Source: Climacium dendroides
Lineage: Eukaryota; Streptophyta; Bryopsida; Hypnales; Climaciaceae
Reading direction: 5' to 3'
DNA: 64,000 bases
NCBI GenBank assembly: GCA_950106755.1
Contig: OX467084.1
Location: forward strand, 38,753,213-38,817,212
Position 1 is the stretch's first letter. Each line of letters begins with the position of its first letter. The translations under genes were made by a program, and so were the position numbers. Of the stretch, positions 11,288-21,361 are shown piece after piece. Under the pieces are notes generated by a model, which worked only from the letters and a program-made list of their open reading frames with translations, did no database searches and was not told where the DNA came from.

Positions 11288-12527
11288 TCAACTTGAGCCG
11301 TAGGGATTCTCAAGATACATTGTATTGTATCCTTTTTGACCTTGGACTTCCATGCCGTGATGAGAGAATTTGTGTCCTCCCAAATAGGTTCTTGAGTCTT
11401 GTCCACTTTCCAACACAGTCCCTTTGCAGAGTCCCAACCAATGTAGAATTCTTAAATATCCTGCCCTCTTGCTGTTGGCCAAAAGTACTAGATTATGATA
11501 CAATTCGGATGATTTGCATTTGTGAAAAGGTCGGACAAAGCTCTAACAATCCATACGGGCATTGTATCACCATCAACCAATTGAAGGGTGACGAAGAAGT
11601 CTTTTTGAACATCACGGCCCACTCGGAAAGATGGCAACGGATGATTGCGACGTTGCCCTATAAAGACATCATCTTTAGCAAACTCCTCACGAACCTCGCC
11701 ATCATCATTGAGTTCTTCCTCTGCGGTTGTTTCGATTCGGGTAGAAGGCTAGAAGCCTTCCATCAATGTCTCAAATAGCACTATTGGCTTCAACAAACAT
11801 GCTTTTATCGCTAGCCAATAGAACACCAAATGCTCAAAACATCTTTTGTACTCTTCATTCTCATTGCATAATGCCTCCCGATAATTGATAAATCCAAATA
11901 TCTCTTTAGAGATGTTGTCTATACCTTGCATTGGAAGGTGGGCAATAAGCACGGGCTTCCCATGAGGCCATAGACTTTGTCCTTCAGAGTCTTCTCGCCA
12001 TGATTTGACCCCCCCTTCTTCAGGAAGCCAGTCACTATCCATACAATATTTTTTTATTTCATAATTGGAACACCCGTAGAGTTAAGGTAAAATTTGAATT
12101 GTTGTACCTTGGTATGTCCAACAAGTGCTTCATCCCCTTCTAATATCGAGCCTTCTATGAAGGCTTTGAAATCAGGTACCTCTTCAACCAAATGAGGAAT
12201 TGTAGGCATAGAATCTACATCTATGAAGAACTTCATGAGGGTTGAGATGGTAGGAAAGTTTTCCTTCTTTAATTGCATGTTCCATCTACCAAACAATGCG
12301 TCGATGCCGTCATGAGTGTGATCCACCAACATGAAACTTATGTACACCTCTTGGAAGATCTTCTTCGCAATGAGAAGGGACCAAAATGTAAACACATACC
12401 GATTCTTGTTGTCTCCTGTAGCATTGTTCATTTGAATGTTTAGAATTGGAAGAAGGGGAGTCGCTACAACGGGGACTTTAAGTGGAAGCTGAAGTGATGA
12501 TATGCACATTTCTACTCCTTTTAGCAC
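11288..12527 (-). pseudogene. DUF7869-like gene remnant
   Basis: The minus-strand frame 12527-12054 (157 residues) reads GDNKNRYVFTF, then LVDHTHDGIDALFGR, then a later GHTKVQQFKF. In the DUF7869 family, common in uncharacterised eukaryotic proteins and often repeated like a transposon, the matching motifs are DNxxxNRF and VGHTHEDID, an RNase-H-like arrangement. The reading continues in another frame at 12042-11749 (IDNISKEIFGFINYRE) and perhaps at 11503-11288, so the gene is frameshifted and lacks its N-terminal half. The family assignment rests on motif memory without a search. The mobile-element origin is an inference. Confidence 0.55.
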
Positions 12528-13524
12528 TATAAAAAAACAATGTTTTTCTAGACACGCAGTTTTTGCATCCGAACGTTGCGTGTGATGTCTTGTTACATCT
12601 AGCTAGACATCCAAAAATTTGCGTTATGGCAGACATGCCAAAAACATGGTATGTTATACAAAATGTTGCCGGTCCAGCATCAGACTTCACAAAAAATATC
12701 GGTCAATGGGGTTCTTAGAAGTTGACATGTGGTTGCCACCTAAGCGCAGGAAAGCCAGAGTGACATTTTTTTCATCCATTGCCCGTCTATGATGTGGCAT
12801 CTGACGTTGCATGCCACGTTAGTGATGATGAAATTAGTTGACGTGGCATCTATAGATGTTGACGTGACATTTTTTTTAGTTACCTGAATAGTCTTTCTAG
12901 AATTTAATGATGTTTTTTGAGACATCAATGTGGACATCTGAGTGTCTTGAATAACATTAGGTGAAACAATTGTATGCTTCTCATCATGTCCCATTTGGAT
13001 GTGTGGCGTTTGCACAAGTGTGCTTTTTAAAACATATGCGACACTCACATGTTTTTTTGAATATCAATAATGACATGAGGTATATTTTTTTATATCATGT
13101 GGTATGTTATAAAAGACATGTTGTCAATATAGCAATATGTTGTACACAATATAAAATATACAATATATGGTATATCATATGCAATACAACAATACACGAT
13201 CGGTGCTTGGGAACTAAAGTTATGACCACATAAGCTCAAAACATGGGATAGGGGTAGTCCGGGCAGCAAAAAGAAATTGAAAAATTTTGAATTTTTTTTT
13301 GAATTTTTTTTCTTGTAGATTATATTTTTGTCTATCTGGAAAGCTTTGAATCATTTCATTTGCATTTGTTATGAGAAAGTTATGGACATTTTTGTTTTGG
13401 GGGCAATTAGAGCATCTTCTTGAAAAAAATAACTTGTTGGATGCATTTATGAATGCAATTTTTATAATTTTTTCAAAATAAAAATTCCACATGGTTTAGT
13501 TTACTTACTAGAATAATCTCACCA
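12528..13524. other. Non-coding DNA with recurring GACGTGGCAT-type motifs
   Basis: Between about 12540 and 12960 there are recurring short motifs such as TGACGTGGCATCT, GATGTGGCATCTGACG and GACATC, in both orientations. They resemble subterminal repeats of a transposon. 13040-13500 is A+T-rich with poly-T runs. No gene is supported. Confidence 0.35.
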
Positions 13525-14528
13525 TTGGAATTAGTGTATTTTATGGAGAATATGGACAAGGATGATTTCCTTGAATCCATATACTTTATGGATGAGCAAG
13601 AGTTTGAGGAAAACAGAGCGAGAGGATCATTGATTTCATGTATACGAGATGCCCATCGGCCTCGGCAAAAGGGAAGGAGCCCATGGACAAGGATCTTGAC
13701 CAAGTTTTGGAACGGGATCAAGGAAAGGATGCTATGGACCTCACTGATGACACTAAGGATGTTGTAGGGCATTGGACCGATCCAGTTGAGGCTGCGTTGG
13801 AATTCTTTCCAGGTGCTGGTGTCGGATCGACTATGGCTCTGGAGAGTAGTATCATGAGGGGGTCATTTGGTTCGTCTGCCCAAAATTAGATGCTGATGTC
13901 GTGTCCGCAGGGGGATTAGAAGAGGAAACGAGCCCCTCCAATACCAATCGTTCCAATTGATCAACAATGGATCCTGAACCTCATCAAGAAAAGACAATGA
14001 GGAGTAGGCTAGGACGCAGGTAGAGGAATGCAAAGCGCAGAGGGAAAAAACGAAGCGGGTCCATCTGGATACCCAAGACATGATGAGGGAGTTCATGGCT
14101 TCAATGACCGTTACTATGTCCAATGTGGTGGCAAATACCTTCAATGCGTTGCTGCATGCAAGGCTAATGATGGCGTTGGATCCATCGGCAAGGTCTCCAC
14201 AGCTACTGCTTTCCAACCAGCCGCAGGGGTTGACTGATAGTGCTAGACAGGCACAAATACCATCTTCAAACATAATTGGTGGAGCAAGGACATTGGAGAA
14301 TTTTCTGCCACAAGCGTTATCTAGTTCTGTGCCAAACTAGATTAAGTCTGCGCCAAATGATGACATGTTGGATAGAGATCCGTTCACGACAAGTGATGCA
14401 GGGATCGATGCTCCAGCTGAGATTGTCGATAAGGAGATGGCAAAGCAAGATTCAATGGATGGAATAGGGGCCGAACAGTCGCAAGGCCCTGTGACTAATA
14501 TTCCTCTAGGTTGTTCTATTGGTTTGTA
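13525..14528 (+). pseudogene. Fragments of an unrecognised coding sequence
   Basis: Overlapping plus-strand frames from 13525 on have a protein-like composition in a stretch of higher G+C. Readable pieces include an acidic segment near 13680-13885 (KDLDQVLERDQ, DLTDDTKDVVGHWTDP) and a Met/Ala-rich segment at 14080-14338, followed past a TAG stop by APNDDMLDRDPFTT. The frames change and stops occur, so if this was a gene it is broken. I do not recognise the family. It may be the 5' part of the same decayed gene as the FCP1-like remnant downstream. Confidence 0.3.
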
Positions 14529-15309
14529 ATAAGAAGAGTATAGTTATTGGTAGATAGGCTCAATTTTCGTAGGTGTGAGTGAATTTCACCGTGAAGTAAA
14601 ATGCATCCACAAGGTTGGGCCGGGAGGAGTGTATGGGACCTCTAACTAACGCCTCCAAGCAATGGACTCTATCAAGTTTTTTATCCAATTTTCATGTGTA
14701 TGAGGTTAGGTGGGAAAAGGGTAGCTTGACCAACTCCCTCAAAGGTTCAATGACACTCTCTAAATATTCTAAAACATCACTTAAGAAGTTGTAGCATCCT
14801 CCTAGGTCAAAATGGCACTTAAAAACCTCCACTTAGGGCTCAAAATGGGTAAAATTGGCATCTCAAATTTATTCCAGCACATCTTCTTCTACCCAATTGC
14901 CTTAAAACCTCCTTAGATTCTTTCCCTCACCAACCTTGTGAATTAGGGTATGTTCCTAGGTGAAAGTTGAGCTCAAAAGTGCAATTGAGAGCTCCAAGGG
15001 CTAGATTTGAGCCCTAATTGAGAAATTCTAGCACACATTAATCCCATCCAAAACCTTCAACCCTACTCTCTTTCCACCTTCTCTTCTTTTACATGTCTCT
15101 TAAATCTTAAGTGAGTGCTTCTACATTCACCCCAATTTGTCCATAAAGCTCACCACCCACATAATCCAAAAACAACCAACAATTCCATAAAACTTGCAAT
15201 CAAAATTGCACTTCAACCAAGTACAAACATTGAGTGAACATCACCTCAGTCCCATAGCAGACCAGCGGCCACTAAAACGGCCATTGCCATCTCTATACTT
15301 GTTCAATTG
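14529..15309. other. Intergenic DNA without a recognised gene
   Basis: Pyrimidine-rich sequence of moderate A+T content. No frame with recognisable features. Confidence 0.4.
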
Positions 15310-15805
15310 GCTTGAGAATAGTCTCCCTGGAAAGCTACCTTGACCCTTCACTTCCCCTCCAAAATTCAGCTTCATACTTGTTGTAGAACTCCCACTAGAT
15401 GCCTGCAAAGTTGGTGCTCTCCTTTCACTGCGGCAGCAGACCTCCTCGCACTAAATCGGTTGCCGTGATCTCGTCCAAGCTCCGTTGGGGACGAGCCATA
15501 GCTTGTTGGAAAGCTAACTTCCACGCGCTTCATTCCTTCAAATTTCAGCCTCAAATTCGTTGTAGAACTCCCGCTGGATTCCCGCAAAGTTGGCGCTCTC
15601 CTTTTGCCACGGCAGCAGACCTCCTCACACTAAATCGGTTGCCGTGATCTCATCCAAGCTCCGTTGGGGACGAGCCATAGCTTGTTGGAAAGCTAACTTC
15701 CACGCGCTTCATCCCTCCAAATTTCGGCCTCAAATTCGTTGTAGAACTCCCGCTAGATGCCCACAAAGTTGGCGCTCTTCCCTAGCCGCGGTAGCATACT
15801 TCCTC
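15310..15805 (+). repeat. Tandem repeat, 179 bp period, about 2.5 copies
   Basis: The phrase GTTGTAGAACTCCC begins units at 15380, 15559 and 15738, so the period is 179 bp. Copies 1 and 2 share long identical stretches such as GAGCCATAGCTTGTTGGAAA. A partial diverged unit precedes 15380 and copy 3 stops near 15800. The period is not a multiple of three, so the open frames across the copies do not repeat in phase. This argues against a coding repeat. Confidence 0.85.
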
Positions 15806-15964
15806 TCCCCCATTTCTCTTCAATCTTCACTTTCCACCCCCAAGGTGGAAACCTACTCGACAAATTGGCTCTAATCCTATACTAACTCCTTGCCATCACC
15901 TCCTAACATCCTTTTTCTCTTCAAAACCTCACACACACAAGAGAGCCAAAAAAACAAGCACACA

Positions 15965-15999
15965 AGAGAGAAGAGAGAGATAGAGAGAGAGAGAGAGAA
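15965..15999 (+). repeat. (GA)n-rich tract
   Basis: Purine tract of GAGA repeats with a single TAG interruption. Together with the pyrimidine-rich DNA after it, it resembles a plant 5' untranslated leader, but no intact start of a gene follows. Confidence 0.7.
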
Positions 16000-16004
16000 A
16001 ACCC

Positions 16005-16555
16005 CAACCCTAATTCGACCTTTATCTACTTTCCAACTAATTCACACTCCTAATTACCTTCATCCATCCTTAATTTACTGAAAAATACCTTTTAATTATT
16101 ATTTTTACCTAAAATAGTACTCCTATCACTATGTTAGTGCCTTCCTAGTAGTTATATGTTTGATGGCTTCTTTTGTGCATTTCATATTTCTTCTTTTTTG
16201 TTGGTTTTCAATTTATATTTAGCTCTATTTTCAACTTCTAATCTTGGTTTTCAATTCCCTTTTTGTATTTCTTATCTTTTAAATATTTTTAGTTTGTAAT
16301 TTTGAAATAGATTCCTATCTAATGTATTAAAAGCCTTCTAACTAATGGTTATAGTTTAATCTAATGAACTAACACTTTTGAACTTGAAATCTCACACATA
16401 ATTTTTATATTTTCCATCATCTTAGAGGTGAACCATTACAGTGGTTCACAGTAGGCCATAAATTATATATAATGTAGCATTACTCTTTTAGTAAGACAGT
16501 GTAATAAAATTGCTCTCTTATATGTCAATTTCTGGTGTGAATTTTGTAGTCTCAA
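16005..16555. other. Non-coding DNA
   Basis: Pyrimidine- and A+T-rich. Possibly leader or intron of the decayed gene that follows. Nothing coding is seen. Confidence 0.35.
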
Positions 16556-17880
16556 AAATGGTGTTTGTGGAAATCTCTCCTATTCATATTTCGTGCGATG
16601 CTGTTGTGATCGACGTGATTGAGCCTTGTATGGCGGATCTAGCACAAGAGATGTGTCTTCCATCCCCCTAAATAGAGAGAGTTGACCAAGATGTTCTTCA
16701 ATTCCAGGAAGGCATTCCCGATGAGGCACCTTCTAAGATGGAGGCTTCTTTAGAGGAAGACAAGGAAAAGGAACCCAATGTGTCATCCTTGGTTCCATTG
16801 GCGTAAGTGGTGGTATGTTCTTCGTGATGTGTATATTAGTATACATGTCATAGTATTTGTCTATCCCATATTTTCCAAATCTTTTTTTTTCTTTGATTAA
16901 TGTAGTCGATAGTTTAATAAGCATGTCTTCAGTATTCGCATCATTGTCACAAAACTATATCGGCTTAATTTGCATTGTGTCTTTGTTCCTCATGAATAGG
17001 GTAGCAGTGAGAGAACTATTGTAGAAGGGCAAATTCGTAGCCCATTCACATCCAAGTCGGCAAGAAAATGGTTGAATGTCATCTTGGATCTGAATGGGCT
17101 ACTCTGCGTTTGTGATGTTATGAGGTATCACATTAAGGAAAGGAGATTGTGCTCCCCCTGTGAGGTAGTTCCTAAAATAGAAGACATCACTATGAAAATG
17201 AACAGAGTCACTATTTGACCTCACGTGAAGAAGTTCCTACATGAATTATCTTCCATTGCAAACGTCATAGTATGGAGTTCAATGTCTAGGTCGTTTGCTC
17301 AGAACATTTCCGACTACTTTTTTGATGGCTTAGACCCTCCCTTGTATGTTCTAAGTCAAGAATAATGTAGCATTATGAAATACAAAGGGAGAAATGGGAA
17401 GCTAGTCAACTTTAGGTTTCTAAGGTTGGACAAGGACCTATATATGAAGCCATTAGAGAAGTTGTACAATTTGCAAGGTTCAATCTTCACCATGGATAAC
17501 ACTATTATAGTGGACGATAGTCTAGAAAAGCACTTCATGAACTTTCCAACAAGTGTGGTGCTCTTTCATCCGTGGTTGTTTGAAGGACTTGGTGCGAGTG
17601 ATGAAACCCTCATTTTTAAACTTCTTCCATGGATTAGAAGGCTGCACTTGGAGAGGCCTGTACAATCAAATCCTTTCCATAGAGACCATCTAGTGGGGAA
17701 CATCCAACTGATTCATGAATTTGGCTAGTTCAAGTACAAGCAACTTAAGAGGACGCTTAGGGTTTCTAATGATTTTTTTGATGACTGGAGTTTGTGCAAT
17801 ACTTGGCCTTACGTGTCTCCCCAAAAGTCTCTTGTAGCGCAGCGCAAAGACCTTAGGCTACGAGAAATCTAGTTCCGAAC
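16556..17880 (+). pseudogene. FCP1/HAD phosphatase-like gene remnant
   Basis: An acidic exon (16556 to about 16804; ends at a GT donor, GTAAGTGG) is followed after an intron by a long exon from about 17000. The latter reads KWLNVILDLNGLLCVC at about 17063, then PHVKKFLHEL, IVWSSMS and TIIVDDSLEKHF at about 17500. This order matches the FCP1/SCP branch of HAD phosphatases: DxDG-type motif I, a WSS motif II and VDDS motif IV. In motif I the second Asp is Asn (DLNG), as in some plant relatives, so even the intact form may not have been a normal phosphatase. One frame is kept from 17003 to 17875 but is broken by stops at 17216 (TGA), 17363 (TAA) and 17726 (TAG). Each is explained by a C-to-T change in an Arg or Gln codon. 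There is a fourth stop (TAA) in the upstream exon. Confidence 0.65.
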
Positions 17881-18481
17881 TTGTCTACTTCCCAAGAAAA
17901 GGAGTTTGTAGGACCGATAGGGTATTGACTCCCCCGTGATTGTATTGGGATGGAAGTGTGTCTAGTGTTGGGATTAAAATATGATTGTAGGTTAGTGAAA
18001 CACATGACAATGAACACCTCTGTGTTGTGTCCTAGGACTTATATTGTAATACTATGTTACTTCAAATGTGGAGAAAAGTGTAACGTCTATTGATTCCCTT
18101 GTTGGCTATGGACAATCCACTATGTCAAAAGGTGGAGTTCGGCACATCATGTATTTGGCAGCCACGGCTTAGTCTACAATGGATTTTTCAATCATAGACA
18201 TAGATGACAATGTTGTTGATAGTTCTTTTAATGGAGGAAGTCGCTCAAAATTAGTATACTCTTCGTCTCCTTTGAAATCCCATCTACAGTTGATGTCTCC
18301 ATGAGATAGTTTCAGAATGAATTTTGAAGCACAGAAAAAACTCTACAACGAGGAAATGAGTGTGCTAGTGGTTGTAGAGGTGTGTTTTTAACAATCTTTG
18401 TCTTTTCAATCCTATTTATCTTTGAGGTTTTTATTACTATATTTTTTGGTTGAATGTCTTGTATAATGTTTTGTGGCAGGT
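17881..18481. other. Non-coding continuation of the remnant
   Basis: Short open pieces with frequent stops. No motif recognised. It may hold introns and decayed exons of the FCP1-like gene. Confidence 0.3.
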
Positions 18482-18680
18482 GGAGGATAGAGTACCTGTA
18501 TTTGTTGCCAACGGCAACAATACTACTAAGGGCTTGGGTCTTACAAAACATGTAGAGCATCCTTCAATATCTGAAGACATGTTGCCTCCTCGGTCTTATT
18601 TGTCTTGGTTGGGCAATGCCAAACAACAATGCAAGATACATAATGGATTGTTGCCACTTCATTTTGTTCGTCATCCATAG
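18482..18680 (+). pseudogene. Possible last exon of an unrecognised gene
   Basis: After a good acceptor (TTGTGGCAG) an open frame of about 65 codons begins VEDRVPVFVANGNN and ends HFVRHP-stop. The composition is coding-like. No family is recognised. Its position suggests it belongs to the same decayed gene as 16556-17880. Confidence 0.3.
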
Positions 18681-20138
18681 GATGCTTGGAAGTAAAAGTC
18701 CTTGAAGAAGCAAAGGTGAGAGGTTGTTTGCAAAAGATTTTAAGTAGCAATAGATATAGTCGAGGGCCTGAGCTATTGAAAGCAATGGAGATGTTGAAAA
18801 GTAGGTCACATTCATAGTATACACATTTAGATCATGGAATAAATCTTTGTCCCTCTATTATAATAGAGGTGGAAAAATTCAATATGATGCAGTGATTGAA
18901 AACTTTAGGTTCTTGCTGTCTTGGTATTTTGTAGCAATGATCTTGATTTCAATTGTTGATAGGAATAGCAATTGTGAATAGATCCAATATTATTAGGGAA
19001 TCCCATTTTGTTAGGCTCTATGAAAAAAAGAATACAGTATTCACAGGAGGGGGTGGTAACCGCAATTTAGAATCATAAAGTATACAACACAAATATACTC
19101 AGGGATAGAATGGCACAAGGTTTGTAGAAGAAGCTTTTCCATCTTTCTTGATGAGGACTCTCATTGATTGCACTTTACAAAATGTGGTGTGTGAGAATTC
19201 ACTTCAAGGGGGATGGAAGAGTTTAGTTCTATGTACTCTAATGGAAATAGCATGGAGTTTGTAGAACCAAAATCTGCTCCATTCTTTGGGAAGGACTCTT
19301 ATAGATTGCATTTCACACAATGTAGTGTGTAAGAGTCCATCCCAAAGAGGGAGCAAAGTTTGATTCTATAAATTCCATGCTTTTCCTTCCTTGAGTTCAT
19401 CTCTATTGTAGACTTGGATGATATCCAATCATTGTATAATTAGATGTAATTTGTGAATATTCAATGATACAAGTATAAATTCCATACATGGATTATTTTA
19501 TGTTTATAGTTTTTACATCCAATATATGTGTATTTAGTGATTACTTTCTATAAAATGCTAAATATTGGGGAATTATTATATGGATTCCCAAATTTTGTAA
19601 TTACATACATGTTTTGTCTATCATTGCATTGTTTTTGTGGTCTTTTTTATTAAAAAATTCTTTTGAACTTTTGGTTGCAATCACTCTAAAATCTCCCATT
19701 TCATTGGAAAACTCCCAAAATAATGAATATGATGTTAATATTAGTTCCTTGTGGTGTTCATGGCTCCTTCTACTCAGCTACCCATTTCTAGGGTCATCGC
19801 AATTTTGCATCGGTTTTCCCCCCCACATTCTCCCAATCCATTGTGCCTTGTATGATTTCTCAACCCATTGCCGATTCTATTTCAATTTTGGCCGATTGGG
19901 GGGTATACTTGTCCAATCACGCCTAGGTTAGGTGGAAGCGCCAATACTTATGGGATTACTTCCTGGCCTTCTTCTTCCCTATTTCCACTCATTTTGAGTT
20001 CATTTTGAACTCATTTCATCTTGTTCCCCATTTTAGCTCGTCTTGACTTTTTTAAATCACACCCAGTGAGTTTATATCCATGTTTCTTCCTTGGTCTAAT
20101 TCTACAACTAATTTTCAATTTTTGGCCGATTTTATTTC
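18681..20138. other. Intergenic DNA with a degenerate direct repeat
   Basis: Segments near 19150-19230 and 19275-19360 share GGACTCT..ATTGATTGCA-like text and AATGTgGTGTGT, and are degenerate direct copies about 120 bp apart. Otherwise nothing is recognised. Confidence 0.35.
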
Positions 20139-20474
20139 ATGCATGACGCATCACATGAACTTCTCCTAATGGAAGATGGCGCTCCTGTGCATTGTGGTAA
20201 GCTTCTCGAACTTTGGAGACAAGCACATGACATACAGAAATTGCAATGGCCTGCGAATTCACCCAACTTGAACCCCATTGAAAACTTTTGGAAAATCTTG
20301 AAAGACAAACTTCGTTATTACAAGAAACTGAGCAACAAGGAGGAAATGAGTGCACTCATTCAAGTCATTTGGGATGACATTTCTCTTGAACAACTCCAAT
20401 GGTTGATTCAAACCATGCCTAAACAAATGCAAGCCATGATTTTAGTAGGGAGGGTAGTACTCGGTAGTAGGTAG
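20139..20474 (+). pseudogene. Tc1-type transposase, C-terminal catalytic fragment
   Basis: The 111-residue frame begins just before LLMEDGAPVH, continues through LQWPANSPNLNPIENFWK and ends at a TAG after LGSR. The Asp of MEDGAP (residue 13) and the Glu of NPIENFW (residue 48) are separated by exactly 34 residues. This is the DD34E spacing of Tc1-type transposases, not the DD39D of typical plant mariner elements. The N-terminal helix-turn-helix domain and the first catalytic Asp are absent upstream, so the gene is 5' truncated. MEDGAPVH wording is common in fungal Tc1 relatives. No terminal inverted repeats were found around it. Confidence 0.85.
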
Positions 20475-20910
20475 TTTGCAATTCATTGTACAATGCTTCA
20501 TCATTTTGAAGTTTTCATGTACATATTTCTTATGTTAATAAAGTACTCTTCACTAGGATCCCATTGCAACTTCTGGTTTGAAAATCGGAATGTTTTTGAA
20601 CATAATATAGCTTTGCCAAGTTCATGAACTTTCCTATGCATTACTACCATAGTCAAGAATTCGTAAATGAAGTGTACCTAATTGTACATTCATGCCAAAA
20701 ATCTTTAAGTTGGAATCACTCCACTTAAACGAAATCAATTTCAAGGGCATAAAACATCTTTCTAATAGACTTTCAACAGAACTGAATTTACAAATTTTAG
20801 GGGTCCAACCCTAGATGCAACCCTTAACCTCAACTGAGTTCGCAGAAAGCAACAACATCTGCAAAAAATTGAAGCCAAACAACACTAAGGAAGAGGAATC
20901 TAAACCTTAG
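20475..20910. other. Intergenic DNA
   Basis: No gene recognised. It may include the 3' flank of the Tc1-type element. Confidence 0.4.
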
Positions 20911-21205
20911 TAGGAAATTTTATTAAAATGGTGGTATTTCATGTGCCATTTTCAAATTGCCCGGTCTGAACCGTAAAAAGGGCATCTAGGACAAATATAG
21001 ATTTCAAAAATCTTGGGCTACTATAGATTTTAGACTGTACAGTCTGACTTATGAAAGTACCATCTTCAATTTATGTAAATTTCAGACATCAAGGAATGAT
21101 ATAGATTTAAGAAATCTAGAACAATTGTACATTTCATACCACCTAGTTTGAACTGTAAAAACTGCCAAAATTGCAGAATTTTGCCATTTTAATGAAATTG
21201 CCCAT
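20911..21205. mobile_element. MITE family B copy (about 295 bp)
   Basis: Left end TAGGAAATTTTATTAAAATG and right end CATTTTAATGAAATTGCCCA form the family's terminal inverted repeat. Inside are the family's GCATCTAGG / TATAGATTT segments. CTTA adjoins both ends (about 20906-20909 and 21206-21209), a possible target duplication. Confidence 0.75.
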
Positions 21206-21361
21206 CTTACCTTCAGACTTTGTCACTGCAACTTCAATTGACCTCTAATCTAGCCACCAATTCCAAAGTTGCAGCCATTGTATTCTTCATTCTTCAAACC
21301 CTAGGAATCTGGATCATGCCCTTAGAATCGATGATCATACCCTTAGCAAAAAATGTAGAAA

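Noticed and set aside
12525..12545. CACTATAAAAAAACAAT at 12525 as the left end of another CACTA element
   Set aside because: It is followed by repeated short motifs, as expected, but I found no matching right end or 3 bp duplication downstream.
15399..15874. Two near-identical frames of 82 and 94 codons as a tandemly repeated gene
   Set aside because: They come from a 179 bp tandem repeat whose period is not a multiple of three, and the similar proteins start in different phases with no recognised domain.
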